A DNA stretch of 47,874 nt from Roseibacillus sp. (GCA_028821775.1 JAPKFB010000035.1:1-47874), one strand, 5' to 3'. Numbered from the stretch's first letter, positions 26,873 to 36,579 are shown. The notes: a model not told the origin generated them from the letters alone. Program-made: numbers and translations.

Positions 26873-27990
26873 GACTCTGGACCATCGTTTCGCGCAACTT
26901 GTGCACCCGCCGCATGAGGACCGCCCTGACCGTGCTTGGAATCGCGGTCGGAATGATGGCGGTAATCTCGCTCATGGGGCTGGCACGCGGATTCGAAAAC
27001 AACTGGAATCAGACCTTGAACGCGCGCGGCACGGACGCCGTCGTCAACCGGATCACCACCGGAAACCCGATCCCGGGACCATTCTCACAAAAGTTTGCCC
27101 ATGAGATAGCCCAGATGCCCGGCATCGAAGCGAGCGGGAAAGTGCTCAGTTCCCTCATGCCGGTCGAGCATCTCCCCATGGTGTTGGTCACCAGCTGGGA
27201 GTGGGAGAGCTACATCTGGGATCACCTCGAGATCGTGGAAGGACGCAAGCAACACGACGGCACGGAATTGGCTGCCATGCTTGGCAAGACGGCAGCCCAG
27301 ATGCTCAACAAGAAGGTGGGCGACACCCTCAAGGTCATCGGCACCGAGGTTACGGTATGCGGAATCTACGAGAGCACCTCGATGGTGGAGGCTGGTGCGA
27401 TCCTGATTTCGCTCGATGTCATGCAGGCGCATACCGACAACGAGGAGAAGATCAATTTCATGAACCTGCGCTTCGAGGAAGATATTGACAAGGCGCGCGG
27501 GAGGGCGATCTGCCAGGAAATCGAAGCCAACCACAACGGGCTCTCCGCCAGCCTCGCCAATGAAGCGGCCGATCATCACTCCACGACCAAGGCCGTCAAG
27601 GGTATGACCCTGGCGGTGACCTTGCTCGCGATGATCGTCGGGCTAGCCAGCGTGATGAACACGATGTTGATGAGCGTCTTTGAGCGCACGGTCGAGATCG
27701 GAGTCCTCCGCGCGATCGGCTGGAGGGCTGCACGGATTCGGAAAATGATCCTCCTGGAAGCGACTCTGCTCGGCGTGGCGGGAGGAATTTTGGGAGTCCT
27801 TCTGGGATTCCTCGCCCGCGAACTTCTCTACCTCCTTCCGACCATCGGCGGAACGATTCGGATCGAGATCGGAGTGGACGCTGTTCTCTCCACCATCTTT
27901 TTTGCAACCGTGGTGGGCGCCTTGAGCGGGCTCTACCCTGCCATCCGAGCCTCACGCATGAACCCCACGGTTGCGTTTCGACACCAGTAG
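26869..27990 (+). CDS. ABC transporter permease (MacB/FtsX type)
   Basis: 373 residues with four transmembrane segments in the MacB/FtsX layout. The first follows RTALTVLGIAVGMMAVISL; a periplasmic domain of about 210 residues comes next (MacB-PCD, with LPMVLVTSWEWESY and MLGKTAAQMLNKKVGDTLKV). Three C-terminal helices follow (LAVTLLAMIVGLASVMNTML, LLGVAGGILGVLLGFLA, FFATVVGALSGLYPAIRA). The conserved FERTVEIGVLRAIGWRAARI lies between helices 2 and 3. It pairs with the overlapping ATPase gene. The sulfatase at 28049 starts 58 bases later and may be co-transcribed. Confidence 0.92.
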   Translation: MRLWTIVSRNLCTRRMRTALTVLGIAVGMMAVISLMGLARGFENNWNQTLNARGTDAVVNRITTGNPIPGPFSQKFAHEIAQMPGIEASGKVLSSLMPVEHLPMVLVTSWEWESYIWDHLEIVEGRKQHDGTELAAMLGKTAAQMLNKKVGDTLKVIGTEVTVCGIYESTSMVEAGAILISLDVMQAHTDNEEKINFMNLRFEEDIDKARGRAICQEIEANHNGLSASLANEAADHHSTTKAVKGMTLAVTLLAMIVGLASVMNTMLMSVFERTVEIGVLRAIGWRAARIRKMILLEATLLGVAGGILGVLLGFLARELLYLLPTIGGTIRIEIGVDAVLSTIFFATVVGALSGLYPAIRASRMNPTVAFRHQ

Positions 27991-28048
27991 GGAGCTGCCT
28001 CCTCCGCAACCGGTTGACCTCGGCCGGAACCTCTCCCAGACTTCCGCC

Positions 28049-29494
28049 ATGAAGTCGCTGTTCGTCCTCGCTGCCTGTGCCCTTTTGTTCGCGCCTCTCG
28101 CCAGAGCCGCAGGCCAGCCCAACGTCATTGTGATCCTTGTCGACGACATGGGTTGGATGGATCTCTCCTGCCAGGGAAGCGACTACTACCGAACGCCCGC
28201 CATCGATCAAATCGCGAGCGAAGGCATGCGCTACACCAATGGCTATGCCGCCTGCGCTGTTTGTTCCCCCACCCGCGCAGCCTTGCAGACCGGTCGCTAT
28301 CCTCACCGCGTCGGCGTGACGGATTGGATTCGCTCCATGTTTCAACGCGGTAATCTGGGAACCCCGGACCAGAACCCGACCAAGTATGTCGGAAGAAAGA
28401 ACCGCGCCTATCTTTGCCCGCCCAATCCCTACTGGATGGAGCACGAAGAGGTCACCATTGCGGAGGTATTGAAAACCCGGGGCTATCAGAGCGGTTACAT
28501 CGGCAAGTGGCATCTCGGCGATCCCGCTTGGTTTCCCCCCGGACAAGGATACGACGAGAACAAGGGCGGCTGCGACTACGGTCAGCCTCCCAGCTACTTT
28601 GATCCCTACAACCAGCCCAAGGGGAGACACGAATCCTTGCGCAAGGGGATCCACAATTTGCCCGGGCGCAAGAAGGGTGAGTTTCTCACTCACCGCGAAG
28701 GCGACGAAGCGGAAGCGCTCATTCGTGGCTGGCATCAGAAGAAGCACCCCTTCTTATTGGTGCTCGGGCACTACGCGGTGCACACCCCCATCCAGGCCCT
28801 CCCGGATGTTGCCTCCAAGTACAAGCGCGACAAGAAGCCGAACAACGCAAAGTACGCCGCCATGGTGGAATCGGTGGACGACTCCACCCGCCAGATCCTC
28901 GCCACTCTCAAGGAACTCAAGATCGACAAAAACACCCTCATCATCTTCACCAGCGACAATGGAGGACTCGATCACAACGGTTCGCCTACCGAAAACGCTC
29001 CCCTCCGCAGCGGCAAGGGCTACCCCTACGAGGGTGGTATCCGCGTTCCCTTTCTCGCCCGCTGGCCCGGGGTCATTCCCGCGGGCAAGGTGAGCGATAT
29101 GCCTGTGTGTTCGATCGATGTCTTCCCCACCGTGCTCGAGGCCACCGGGCCGATCGCAGCAAGCGACCGGATCATCGATGGCCTCTCCCTCCTCCCTCAC
29201 CTCAAGTCAGGAGGCGCTAAGGAACTCAAGCGCGACGAGCTCCTCTGGCACTTCCCCCATTACCGCCACAACCCGGGACCCTACAGCATCATCCGCAAGG
29301 GCAACTACAAGCTCATCAAGTTCTGGGCGGGAGAATCCGAACTCTATGATCTCTCAAAGGACCTCGGCGAGAAGAACAACCGCGCCGCCGGGATGGCGGA
29401 GAAGGTGAAGGAGTTGGACACACTCCTGCTGAAGCGGCTGAAGGAAACCGGGGCTAAATTGCCGAAGAAGAATCCGGATTTTGTGAAGAAGTGA
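28049..29494 (+). CDS. secreted type I sulfatase
   Basis: 481 residues with a signal peptide (FVLAACALLFAPLARA). The metal-binding pair DD is at 32-33 (VDDMGW). The active-site signature CSPTRAALQTGR puts Cys72 where formylglycine forms. Further conserved parts are YIGKWHLGD, FTSDNGG and a C-terminal LYDLSKD strand. It hydrolyses sulfate esters, probably on polysaccharides, in the periplasm or outside. The Cys must be oxidised by a maturase (anSME or FGE) encoded elsewhere. The start follows the signal peptide; upstream in-frame sequence overlaps the permease gene. Confidence 0.93.
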   Translation: MKSLFVLAACALLFAPLARAAGQPNVIVILVDDMGWMDLSCQGSDYYRTPAIDQIASEGMRYTNGYAACAVCSPTRAALQTGRYPHRVGVTDWIRSMFQRGNLGTPDQNPTKYVGRKNRAYLCPPNPYWMEHEEVTIAEVLKTRGYQSGYIGKWHLGDPAWFPPGQGYDENKGGCDYGQPPSYFDPYNQPKGRHESLRKGIHNLPGRKKGEFLTHREGDEAEALIRGWHQKKHPFLLVLGHYAVHTPIQALPDVASKYKRDKKPNNAKYAAMVESVDDSTRQILATLKELKIDKNTLIIFTSDNGGLDHNGSPTENAPLRSGKGYPYEGGIRVPFLARWPGVIPAGKVSDMPVCSIDVFPTVLEATGPIAASDRIIDGLSLLPHLKSGGAKELKRDELLWHFPHYRHNPGPYSIIRKGNYKLIKFWAGESELYDLSKDLGEKNNRAAGMAEKVKELDTLLLKRLKETGAKLPKKNPDFVKK

Positions 29495-29519
29495 CAGTCC
29501 TCGCCAGTGAGAATCCTGG

Positions 29520-29735
29520 CAGTGAGCGCCCCTCGTCCAGCCATTTCTGCGGTTCGACGTCACCACCAGCAGCCTTGCACCTTCGGCGGCGGTCCCTGCC
29601 TCGAATCGCAACAGCCCAAATGTGCCCCTTGGCTTCCTCGTAGGTATTGATGTGCGCAAGCTTGTCTCGATCGGCGAGCGCGGCTCCTTCCAGAGGCTTC
29701 CCATCAGGGATATGGGGCGACAACGAACTCACCTC
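29520..29735 (-). other. possible gene remnant of unknown origin
   Basis: On the minus strand, just past the stop of the esterase gene and in another frame, a codon-biased reading includes LSPHIPDGKPLEGAAL, DRDKLAHINTYEEAKGHIW, then degrades into an Arg-rich run. Third positions are G/C-rich like nearby genes. There is no start codon of its own and I do not recognise the family. Confidence 0.25.
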
Positions 29736-30601
29736 GCCACTTCCTTCTTCACCCACGCCCGCAATTCCTTCCTCACCGGCGAGGGCCTGAGCAACCACCC
29801 ATCGTTGTGATTGCGAAATCCTGTCCCCCTAATGGTGAACCTTCCTTCCACCTTGGTTTGTTTCAGGTAGTCCTCGGTCTGCTGCGCATTGCCTCCTTCT
29901 CCACAGATAAACTGTGGGCGGCCCTTCAACCGCTGCAATCTCTTCAAGGCCGACTCCCGATCGGCACCAGGGTAGGGCCACCCGGTGTGCACTCCGTCGT
30001 AGTGACTGTAGGGAACAAAGGCCTTCCAGAGCTTCGCGATCCTGTCGTCGTGCAGTCCGATATAATTGCACGCAATCGCCCCCCGTGAGAACCCGCAGAG
30101 AATCACCCTCTCACGATTCCCACCGTACATCGTGCAGATCCAATTCACCGCTTCGATGCAGTAGTCGATGGTCGGTTGCGCATTGCGCTTCGGTTTACTC
30201 CCCCACCAACTCGTGACGTTCGCAGCTCCCTCGCCGTTGAGATAGGGAAGGCAGAGCCAGATGAATCCCTTGCCAGCGGAGATCCCGTATCCCATCCGGC
30301 TTCCTTCCACCAGTCCGGTGCTCACGTCACCGTAGCCGTTCTTGAAGGGGCCGTTACCCGCCAACTCCACAAGGACAGGATACTTCGCCCCCGCCTTCCA
30401 GTCGATCGGGAGATAGAGAACATGATGCGCCTTGGTCCCCGAGTATCTTGGCAGCGTCTGCTTCACGCGCTTGCCGGCGGCGGGATTCCCCTCCGAAAGC
30501 CCGGGTACGACGAGATCAGGCTCCACGGTGGCCATGTCCGGAAGTTGGGCCTTCGTCTGGGTAGCGAGGACGCAAAGCACGATCAGGATCCCACGAGTCA
30601 T
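29729..30601 (-). CDS. secreted alpha/beta hydrolase, poly-esterase-like
   Basis: 290 residues starting at ATG 30601, which opens a signal peptide (TRGILIVLCVLATQTKA). The body shows HHVLYLPIDWKAGAKYPVLVELAG, an FIWLCLPYLNGEG strand, nucleophile elbow ILCGFSRGA (Ser172) and a late His region (FRNHNDGW). The layout matches esterase-D/feruloyl-esterase-like enzymes in PVC genomes, so ester removal from glycans is likely. It is divergent from the tRNA-dihydrouridine synthase gene (85 bases between starts). Confidence 0.82.
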   Translation of the reverse strand: MTRGILIVLCVLATQTKAQLPDMATVEPDLVVPGLSEGNPAAGKRVKQTLPRYSGTKAHHVLYLPIDWKAGAKYPVLVELAGNGPFKNGYGDVSTGLVEGSRMGYGISAGKGFIWLCLPYLNGEGAANVTSWWGSKPKRNAQPTIDYCIEAVNWICTMYGGNRERVILCGFSRGAIACNYIGLHDDRIAKLWKAFVPYSHYDGVHTGWPYPGADRESALKRLQRLKGRPQFICGEGGNAQQTEDYLKQTKVEGRFTIRGTGFRNHNDGWLLRPSPVRKELRAWVKKEVAR

Positions 30602-30686
30602 GACCCACCCTAGCCCTCCGATTTCAAAGATCGAGAATTCTGCTCTCCCCAATTGCCGCGCCCTCCTGTTCAATCTCTTCCGCCCC

Positions 30687-31730
30687 ATGAAGGATCTCCT
30701 TCCCGCAAATCGTCCCGTGCTCGTGCTTGCTCCCATGCAGGACGTGACCGACTTGCCCTTCATGCGGGTGATGGCGCGCTTCGGGGGACCGGACCTTTAC
30801 GTCACGGAATACTTCCGCGTCTACGAAAGCTCCCGTATCACTCCCTACATTCTCCGTTCCATCGACGAGAATCCGACCGGGAAACCGATCTTCGCCCAGA
30901 TGATCGGCCAGGATATTCCCGCTCTCTTGCGGACCGTGAAGGAACTCGAAGAGCATCCCATTGCAGGGATCGACCTCAATCTCGGCTGTCCCGCCCCGGT
31001 GGTGTGCCGCAAGGATGCCGGCGGCGGCCTCCTGCGAAATCCCGACAAAGTGGACCGGATTCTCGGAGCTCTGCGTGAAGCGGTGCAAGGACGGTTCACG
31101 GTCAAGACCCGGGTCGGCTACGAAGATCCGAGCGAGTTTGCGGCCCTCCTGGAGGTCTTCCAACGACACAAAATCGATGCCCTCGCCATCCACGGACGCA
31201 CCGTGAAGGAGCGCTACCAGTCCCCGGTCCATCCCGAGTGCATTCGTCGCGCCGTGGAGGCCATGCCCTGCCCCGTGATTGCAAACGGCAATGTGGTCAA
31301 CGTGGACACGGGACTCTCAGTGCTCGACCAAACCGGAGCGGCCGGACTGATGCTGGGCCGCGGTGCGATTCGCAACCCATGGCTCTTTGATCAATTGCGC
31401 GCCGCCTTCGCCGGGCAGGAAATCCCCGGGCGGAGCGGTCAGGACCTGTTGGATTACATCGAAGCGCTTTGGGAGGAAACCGCGCGTGAACAACGCAAGG
31501 TGTATCGCGGTGACAAGCAGGTTCACAAAATGAAGCGCTACGTGGCCTACATCACGCAAGGCCTGGATCCCGCCTTCGATCACGACATTCTGCGGGCACG
31601 GGAGGAAGAGGAATTCTTTCGCATTTGCCGCCAGCATCTCGGCCATGACGATGCGGTGCCCGATCTTCCGCAAGAGGAATCTAGACGGTTTTGTGGCTTT
31701 GCTGAGCTCCTGCCCACCTCTCGGAATTAG
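30687..31730 (+). CDS. tRNA-dihydrouridine synthase
   Basis: 347 residues, cytosolic, FMN-dependent. It reduces uridine to dihydrouridine in tRNA. Visible motifs: LAPMQDVTDLPFMRVM (FMN site), FAQMIGQDIPAL, DLNLGCPAPVVCRKDAGGGLL with the catalytic Cys101, KTRVGYEDPSEF, LAIHGRTVKERY and VIANGNV, then GLMLGRGAIRNPWLF. The GCPAPxV motif is typical. Subfamily (DusA, DusB or DusC) cannot be assigned with confidence, so no symbol is given. It is the only clear housekeeping translation gene in the window and stands apart from the secreted-enzyme genes. Confidence 0.93.
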   Translation: MKDLLPANRPVLVLAPMQDVTDLPFMRVMARFGGPDLYVTEYFRVYESSRITPYILRSIDENPTGKPIFAQMIGQDIPALLRTVKELEEHPIAGIDLNLGCPAPVVCRKDAGGGLLRNPDKVDRILGALREAVQGRFTVKTRVGYEDPSEFAALLEVFQRHKIDALAIHGRTVKERYQSPVHPECIRRAVEAMPCPVIANGNVVNVDTGLSVLDQTGAAGLMLGRGAIRNPWLFDQLRAAFAGQEIPGRSGQDLLDYIEALWEETAREQRKVYRGDKQVHKMKRYVAYITQGLDPAFDHDILRAREEEEFFRICRQHLGHDDAVPDLPQEESRRFCGFAELLPTSRN

Positions 31731-31825
31731 CTCTCATCCCAAGGCCCGCACCACAAGCAACCTGCAAAAATTCGATTCCGTTCGCGAGCACCCCTGATCC
31801 GACAATTTCAATCCCCCGCAATTCC

Positions 31826-33229
31826 ATGGCCCCCCGATCTCTTCTCTTCCTCTGTCTTTGCTCTCTCCCCTGCTCTCTGTTCGCCAAGAAGCCGGTCGAG
31901 AACGTCCTCTTCCTGATCTCCGATGATCTCAAAGCCAGCGTGCTCGGTTGCTACGGGGACAAGGTCTGCCGGACCCCGAACATCGATAAACTGGCCGCAC
32001 AATCGGTGGTCTTTGAGCGCGCCTATTGCCAGGGCACGTCCTGCGGACCTTCCCGCACGTCCTTCATGCACAGCCGCTACCGCGATGGTGGAACAAAGCG
32101 CGTGAACATGGGCCAGCACTTCCGGGAGAACGGGTTCTACAGCGCGCGGGTCGGCAAGATCTACCACATGCGCGTCCCGGGCGACATCATTGCCGGAACC
32201 AATGGCAACGACCTCGCCTCGTCGTGGACCGAGCGCTTCAATTCACAGGGCCAGGAAGCGCACACCCCTGGAGACTATGCCTGCCTCAATCTGAACCTCT
32301 TCACCAAGGAACTCGAAGGACGCCAGTCAACCAAGATGCCGCATCGCATGTTTGTTTCGGTGAGTTACGAGGGCGACGGATCGGATCAGCCCGATCACAA
32401 GACCGCCAGCAAAACGATCGAGCTGCTGCGCAAACATAAGGCCAAGCCCTTCTTTCTCGCTGCTGGTTTCGTGCGTCCACACTACCCGATGGTGCAGCCG
32501 AAGCAGTACTTCGATCCCTACCCGTGGCAAATGATGACTCTCCCAAAGGCCATCCCGGACGACCTCGCCGACATGCCCAAGCTGGCCCTCACCAGGAGCC
32601 GATCGGAGCTCAATGGGATCGACAAGTATCCTGACAACCAGAAGCGGATGTGGGCCGCCTACTATGCTTCGGTGGCTTTTATGGATGAACAGGTGGGTCG
32701 CATTCTTGATGAACTCGATCGGCTCGGTTTGCGGGAAACGACCGCCATCGTCTTCACGAGCGACCACGGCTATCACCTCGGGGAACACACTTTCTGGCAG
32801 AAAAACAACCTGCATGAGGAAGTCCTCCGCGTGCCCCTGATCATTTCCGTTCCGGGAACCAAGGCCGGGCGCACCCGATCCATCGTGGAGCTCATGGACC
32901 TCTTTCCCACTCTCGCGGATTTGGCTGGGTTGAAGATTCCGGGCTCCGTGCAGGGCAAGAGCCTCAGGCCCGTCCTGAAGGACCCCGGGGCCACCGTAAA
33001 GGCAAGCGCGCTTTCCTTCATCAAGAGTGGCATCGCGATGCGCAGCAAGGACTGGGCCTACACCCGCTACCAGGATGGCGCGGAGGAACTTTACGACATG
33101 AAGAACGATCGCGAGCAGTTCACCAATCGTGCCCGGGAGGCGAAATTCCACGAGGCCGTCGCCAGACAGCGCGTGGCCTTCGACCAGCGGGTGGCGGGGG
33201 CCGGGCTAAAGGTGACTGCCTTGAAATAA
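31826..33229 (+). CDS. secreted type I sulfatase (iduronate-2-sulfatase-like)
   Basis: 467 residues with a signal peptide (SLLFLCLCSLPCSLFA). DD at 33-34 binds metal. The signature is TSCGPSRTSFM with formylglycine Cys73; the usual TGR that ends this motif is HSR here. Further motifs are ARVGKIYHM, FFLAAGFVRPHYPM and FTSDHGYHLGEH, which are characteristic of iduronate-2-sulfatase-type enzymes (subfamily S1_7-like). It should remove sulfate from uronic-acid or other sugar residues. A strong hairpin sits just downstream at 33254. Confidence 0.92.
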   Translation: MAPRSLLFLCLCSLPCSLFAKKPVENVLFLISDDLKASVLGCYGDKVCRTPNIDKLAAQSVVFERAYCQGTSCGPSRTSFMHSRYRDGGTKRVNMGQHFRENGFYSARVGKIYHMRVPGDIIAGTNGNDLASSWTERFNSQGQEAHTPGDYACLNLNLFTKELEGRQSTKMPHRMFVSVSYEGDGSDQPDHKTASKTIELLRKHKAKPFFLAAGFVRPHYPMVQPKQYFDPYPWQMMTLPKAIPDDLADMPKLALTRSRSELNGIDKYPDNQKRMWAAYYASVAFMDEQVGRILDELDRLGLRETTAIVFTSDHGYHLGEHTFWQKNNLHEEVLRVPLIISVPGTKAGRTRSIVELMDLFPTLADLAGLKIPGSVQGKSLRPVLKDPGATVKASALSFIKSGIAMRSKDWAYTRYQDGAEELYDMKNDREQFTNRAREAKFHEAVARQRVAFDQRVAGAGLKVTALK

Positions 33230-33253
33230 CTGAAGACCAAATCGCTCAAGAGA

Positions 33254-33284
33254 CAAAAAAGCCCGGAGCATTTGCTCCGGGCTT
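33254..33284 (-). terminator. rho-independent terminator
   Basis: A 10-bp stem GCCCGGAGCA / TGCTCCGGGC with a 2-base gap (larger effective loop) has six A on its plus-strand left side, which become a T-run on the minus strand. It ends the minus-strand gene that stops at 33311 and may also stop the plus-strand sulfatase. Confidence 0.85.
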
Positions 33285-33310
33285 GGTCGTGAATGATGAT
33301 TCCAGGTCGC

Positions 33311-36187
33311 TTACTTCACTTTCATCACCCCGCGCATGATGATGTGGTGACCCGGGAAGGTGCACACGAACTCATAGTCACCGGGCTTCTCCGGGGCTTT
33401 GAACTCGAGAATCTCCTTCTGATTGTAGTCGAGAAGCTTGGAATGCGCGATGATGCGGTCGTCCTTGGGAATCCAGCTCTCCTTGAATCCCAGCTCGCCC
33501 AACTTCATCGCTGCTTCACCCACTCCATTGGCGGCCTTGGGCTGCACGATCACGAGGTTGTGCGGAACGTAGTCCGAATTCTTGAAGTGGATCTTGATCT
33601 TCTTGCCCGCCTTGACCTCAAAACTCTTGAGGTCGAACTTGAGCTGCTCAAGAAGGGTTCCCACCCGAACTTCGGTCACCTCGGCAGTGTCATTGAAGAC
33701 TCCGGGAGGGTCGTTCTTGGTGATCTTGACCGGCTCCACGGCTTGCGATCCCTTGGTGGGATCCGCAGTGTACCAGAAGTGTTGCACGGTCTTGGCGGCA
33801 ATGCGCGCATTGGGCTCGGGTGAGTTGAGAACCGAGCCCAGGAGTTTGCCGTCCCGCACGTTGTGCTGCTGATGCAACCAAAGGGCTTCGAGGAGATGGT
33901 GAGCATGCTCCTTCTTGGTGGCATCAAACTTCTTCATCCACTTCTGGCAGGACGCGATCACATCCTTGGTGTCGCGTCCGCTGAGTTCGATCCGCGTGCG
34001 GTAGCGCACGCCATCGATGGGATGCTCCAGGTTCGCCATGAGCTGATCTAGGGAGGCTCCCGCAATTTCCACCGGCTTCTGCAATGGTCGACCCTTCGCG
34101 ATGACGCGGTAGATCCGGCCGTGCTTCTTGTCGCGACTGGGGTCCCGGATGTTGTGCTGCATGTGCCCGATGATGACATTGTGCCAATCAGAAACATAGA
34201 GAGCACCATCTGATCCAAACTCGACATCGGAGGGACGGAAGTTCTTGTCCGAACTCTTGATCAGATCCTGACGGGGCTCACCCCAGACGTGACCGGTGTC
34301 GGGCTTGGCTTCAAGGTCGTACTGCTTCACTCCGAGGAAGCCAATAGTGTTGGCCAGAATATAGTCGCCCTGCCACTCGGCCGGGAAGTTGGCGCTGGAA
34401 ACGATTCCGCAACCGGCCACCGGGCGCACTTCCTTCTTCAGGAGGCTGTGCATTCTGAATCCCTTGCCTTCGGGACGGACTTGGTAGGACCGTCCGCCGG
34501 TGCCATCGTTGGCATAGTGGTATCCCCAGTAGTCAAAGACCACTCCGTGGGGATTGGGGCTGTTCCCGGCATGCACGCTGACGGTGTACTGCCGCGGGTC
34601 AAACCGGAACATGGCCGAGGCTCCGCTGTGCAGGGGCGCTCCCCAGGGATGCTCGTGTGCATTGCGGAAGAAGACTCCGCTCTGCCAGTAGATTCCGCCA
34701 TCGGGACCAAAGACGAAGGCGTTGGCAGCGTGGTGGGTATCGGCCGACCCGATTCCCTGCAGCAAGCGAATGCGCACGTCGGCCACGTCGTCCCCATCGG
34801 TATCCTTGAGGAAGAGAACGTCGGGCTGGCTGGCCACGATGACCCCGCCATTCCAGAATTCAAACCCGGTCGGGTTGTGCACCTTGGCAAAGGTGATGAC
34901 CTTGTCCGCAACTCCATCCCGGTTCTCGTCAGGAAGAATGAGGAGACTGTCGTTCATCTCCTTGAGGGGCTCCCACTTGGGATAAGTGGCCCAGGCGGCG
35001 GCCCAGAGACGACCCTTGGGATCGACTGCCATCTGCACCGGGTTGACCAACTCGGGAAACATTTCTTCATCAGCGAAGAGGTTCACCTCCATGCCGTCCG
35101 GGACGGTCAGCTTGGCGAGCCCTTCCTTCCCGCTGTTGTAACCCTTCAGATTGCCTTCTTTCCCGGCGTTGGAGCTCCTGCTCTTGCCCCCGACGTTTGA
35201 CTTCACTCCAATCGGAGCAGGCACGTTGCGGTCATCAATCTTGTAATTCCGATTGCCGACCTTGGCCCACACGTTCTTGTCACGGTTGGCCACCATGACA
35301 TCGATCATGGTGAGTTCGTGCCAGAGGACATCCTTGTTGCTTTGACCATCGACGAACTTCAGATTGGAGCGTCCGCCCCAGACATCGTTTCCATCAGTTG
35401 CGCGGTAGCGGTTGTGCCAGTGCCAGTTTTTGTCCCGAACGGCCTTCCTCACATTCTCAAGACTGGGTGAAGCGGGAACGTCCTTACCGAGCAGCGATCG
35501 TGCAATCACTTCCGAAATGCGACGATTCCCTTCCGGGTTGAGGTGAATCCCGTTGATGGTGAGCGGGATGTTCGAAGCGCGGAACAAATCCGCGGAGGGA
35601 CCGAAGAGATCGACGATCTCCGTATTCTTGGCCTCCGCAACTTCCTTGGTGGCGGAAGCATAGGCGGCGAGACGCGCGTTGTTGGCCTTCCCATTGGGCA
35701 GGTTCGGATTGCCGAGGTCCTCATGGGCGATCGGCGTGAAGAGCACGATCTTGGGCGCACTTTTGCCGTTGGGCTTCATGCCGCGGTACTTGTCGACCAA
35801 CTTGCCGAGTTCGTCCTTGTACTTGCCCAGGCCGCCGTCGCCGGCGAACGATTCGTTGTAACCAAACATCACGAAGATGACGTCGGCCTTGATTTGCTTC
35901 AGGTGATCTTCCTGCTTGGGATAGCCTCCATTGCGCGGGCGACTCCAAACCGTGTCACCGGTGTAGCCGAGGTTTCGAATGACTAGGTAATGCTTTGGAT
36001 GGGCAGATTGGAGGACGGTCTCCAACCAACCATCGTGTTGCATGCGGTCCGCCAAACCACTCCCGATGATGCATATGCGATCATTCTTCTCGAGCGTGAG
36101 GGCGGCTGTCGCGGATGACGTTGTCGCAAAACCAACAAGGGCAGCGAGAGCGGTAATCCGCAAGGCAAGATAGAGGCGTTTATTCAT
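33311..36187 (-). CDS. secreted SGNH - PVC dehydrogenase-like propeller - azurin-like copper domain fusion
   Basis: 958 residues with a signal peptide (ALRITALAALVGFATTSSATA). Residues 35-270 are an SGNH-like domain with a modified block I (IIGSGLADRMQHDGWLETV), GYNES and NGIHLNPEG. Residues about 280-390 are a basic linker. Residues about 390-720 are the membrane-bound-dehydrogenase-type beta-propeller of PVC bacteria (FADEEMFPELVNPVQMAVDP, NSPNPHGVVFDYWG, FRPSDVEFGSDGALYVSDWH), followed by HEAT-like helices. Residues about 840-958 are a cupredoxin: His in VPHNLVIV and Cys942, His947, Met951 in CTFPGHHIIM, the exact azurin ligand spacing. Electron transfer coupled to sugar oxidation is plausible. 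The c-type haem motif often found in this family is absent. Confidence 0.88.
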   Translation of the reverse strand: MNKRLYLALRITALAALVGFATTSSATAALTLEKNDRICIIGSGLADRMQHDGWLETVLQSAHPKHYLVIRNLGYTGDTVWSRPRNGGYPKQEDHLKQIKADVIFVMFGYNESFAGDGGLGKYKDELGKLVDKYRGMKPNGKSAPKIVLFTPIAHEDLGNPNLPNGKANNARLAAYASATKEVAEAKNTEIVDLFGPSADLFRASNIPLTINGIHLNPEGNRRISEVIARSLLGKDVPASPSLENVRKAVRDKNWHWHNRYRATDGNDVWGGRSNLKFVDGQSNKDVLWHELTMIDVMVANRDKNVWAKVGNRNYKIDDRNVPAPIGVKSNVGGKSRSSNAGKEGNLKGYNSGKEGLAKLTVPDGMEVNLFADEEMFPELVNPVQMAVDPKGRLWAAAWATYPKWEPLKEMNDSLLILPDENRDGVADKVITFAKVHNPTGFEFWNGGVIVASQPDVLFLKDTDGDDVADVRIRLLQGIGSADTHHAANAFVFGPDGGIYWQSGVFFRNAHEHPWGAPLHSGASAMFRFDPRQYTVSVHAGNSPNPHGVVFDYWGYHYANDGTGGRSYQVRPEGKGFRMHSLLKKEVRPVAGCGIVSSANFPAEWQGDYILANTIGFLGVKQYDLEAKPDTGHVWGEPRQDLIKSSDKNFRPSDVEFGSDGALYVSDWHNVIIGHMQHNIRDPSRDKKHGRIYRVIAKGRPLQKPVEIAGASLDQLMANLEHPIDGVRYRTRIELSGRDTKDVIASCQKWMKKFDATKKEHAHHLLEALWLHQQHNVRDGKLLGSVLNSPEPNARIAAKTVQHFWYTADPTKGSQAVEPVKITKNDPPGVFNDTAEVTEVRVGTLLEQLKFDLKSFEVKAGKKIKIHFKNSDYVPHNLVIVQPKAANGVGEAAMKLGELGFKESWIPKDDRIIAHSKLLDYNQKEILEFKAPEKPGDYEFVCTFPGHHIIMRGVMKVK

Positions 36188-36411
36188 GAATTTCAGAGTT
36201 CTACGGTGGGAATGACTACGGCAATTTTCCCCGTTCCTCACGACTTTCCTCCGAAAATTTCCGAAAAGGGGGGCCACGCTCCAAAATATCGCCTCATTGA
36301 GGGACTCCCGCACCCTTCCTAAACCCCCTTGCCGTGCTAGACGCCCGGATCCTGAAAAGGTAGGCTCTCGTGCTCACCGTCGTCCATGGGACTTGATGAT
36401 CGCCCTTCCTC

Positions 36412-36543
36412 TTGACGGATGAACTCTTCGAGGTCCGGGGAATCGGCGAGATCAAGATCGAGATGTTCCGCCTTTATCTCTACGGCTTCGAGGACGCCCC
36501 AAAACCACGCGTGGATGTCCCGGTGGACATCCCGGACGCGTAG
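36412..36543 (+). pseudogene. short C-terminal gene fragment or small protein, unknown
   Basis: A 43-codon plus-strand reading from a TTG, with strongly G/C-ending codons, encodes ELFEVRGIGEIKIEMFRLY followed by a Pro/Val-rich end (DVPVDIPDA). It looks like the tail of a protein whose front is missing. An 80-codon minus-strand reading overlaps it, but its codon usage is poorer. No family recognised. Otherwise 36188-36579 holds only the upstream region of the minus-strand fusion gene. Confidence 0.3.
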
Positions 36544-36579
36544 AATCCTCCCCAGGGTCGCGAAAGGCGACCACCCCAC

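Noticed and set aside
26156..27990. The ABC pair considered as a full MacAB-type macrolide exporter.
   Set aside because: No MacA-type adaptor or outer-membrane factor is adjacent and the ATPase is separate from the permease, so only a LolD/MacB-type transporter of unknown substrate can be claimed.
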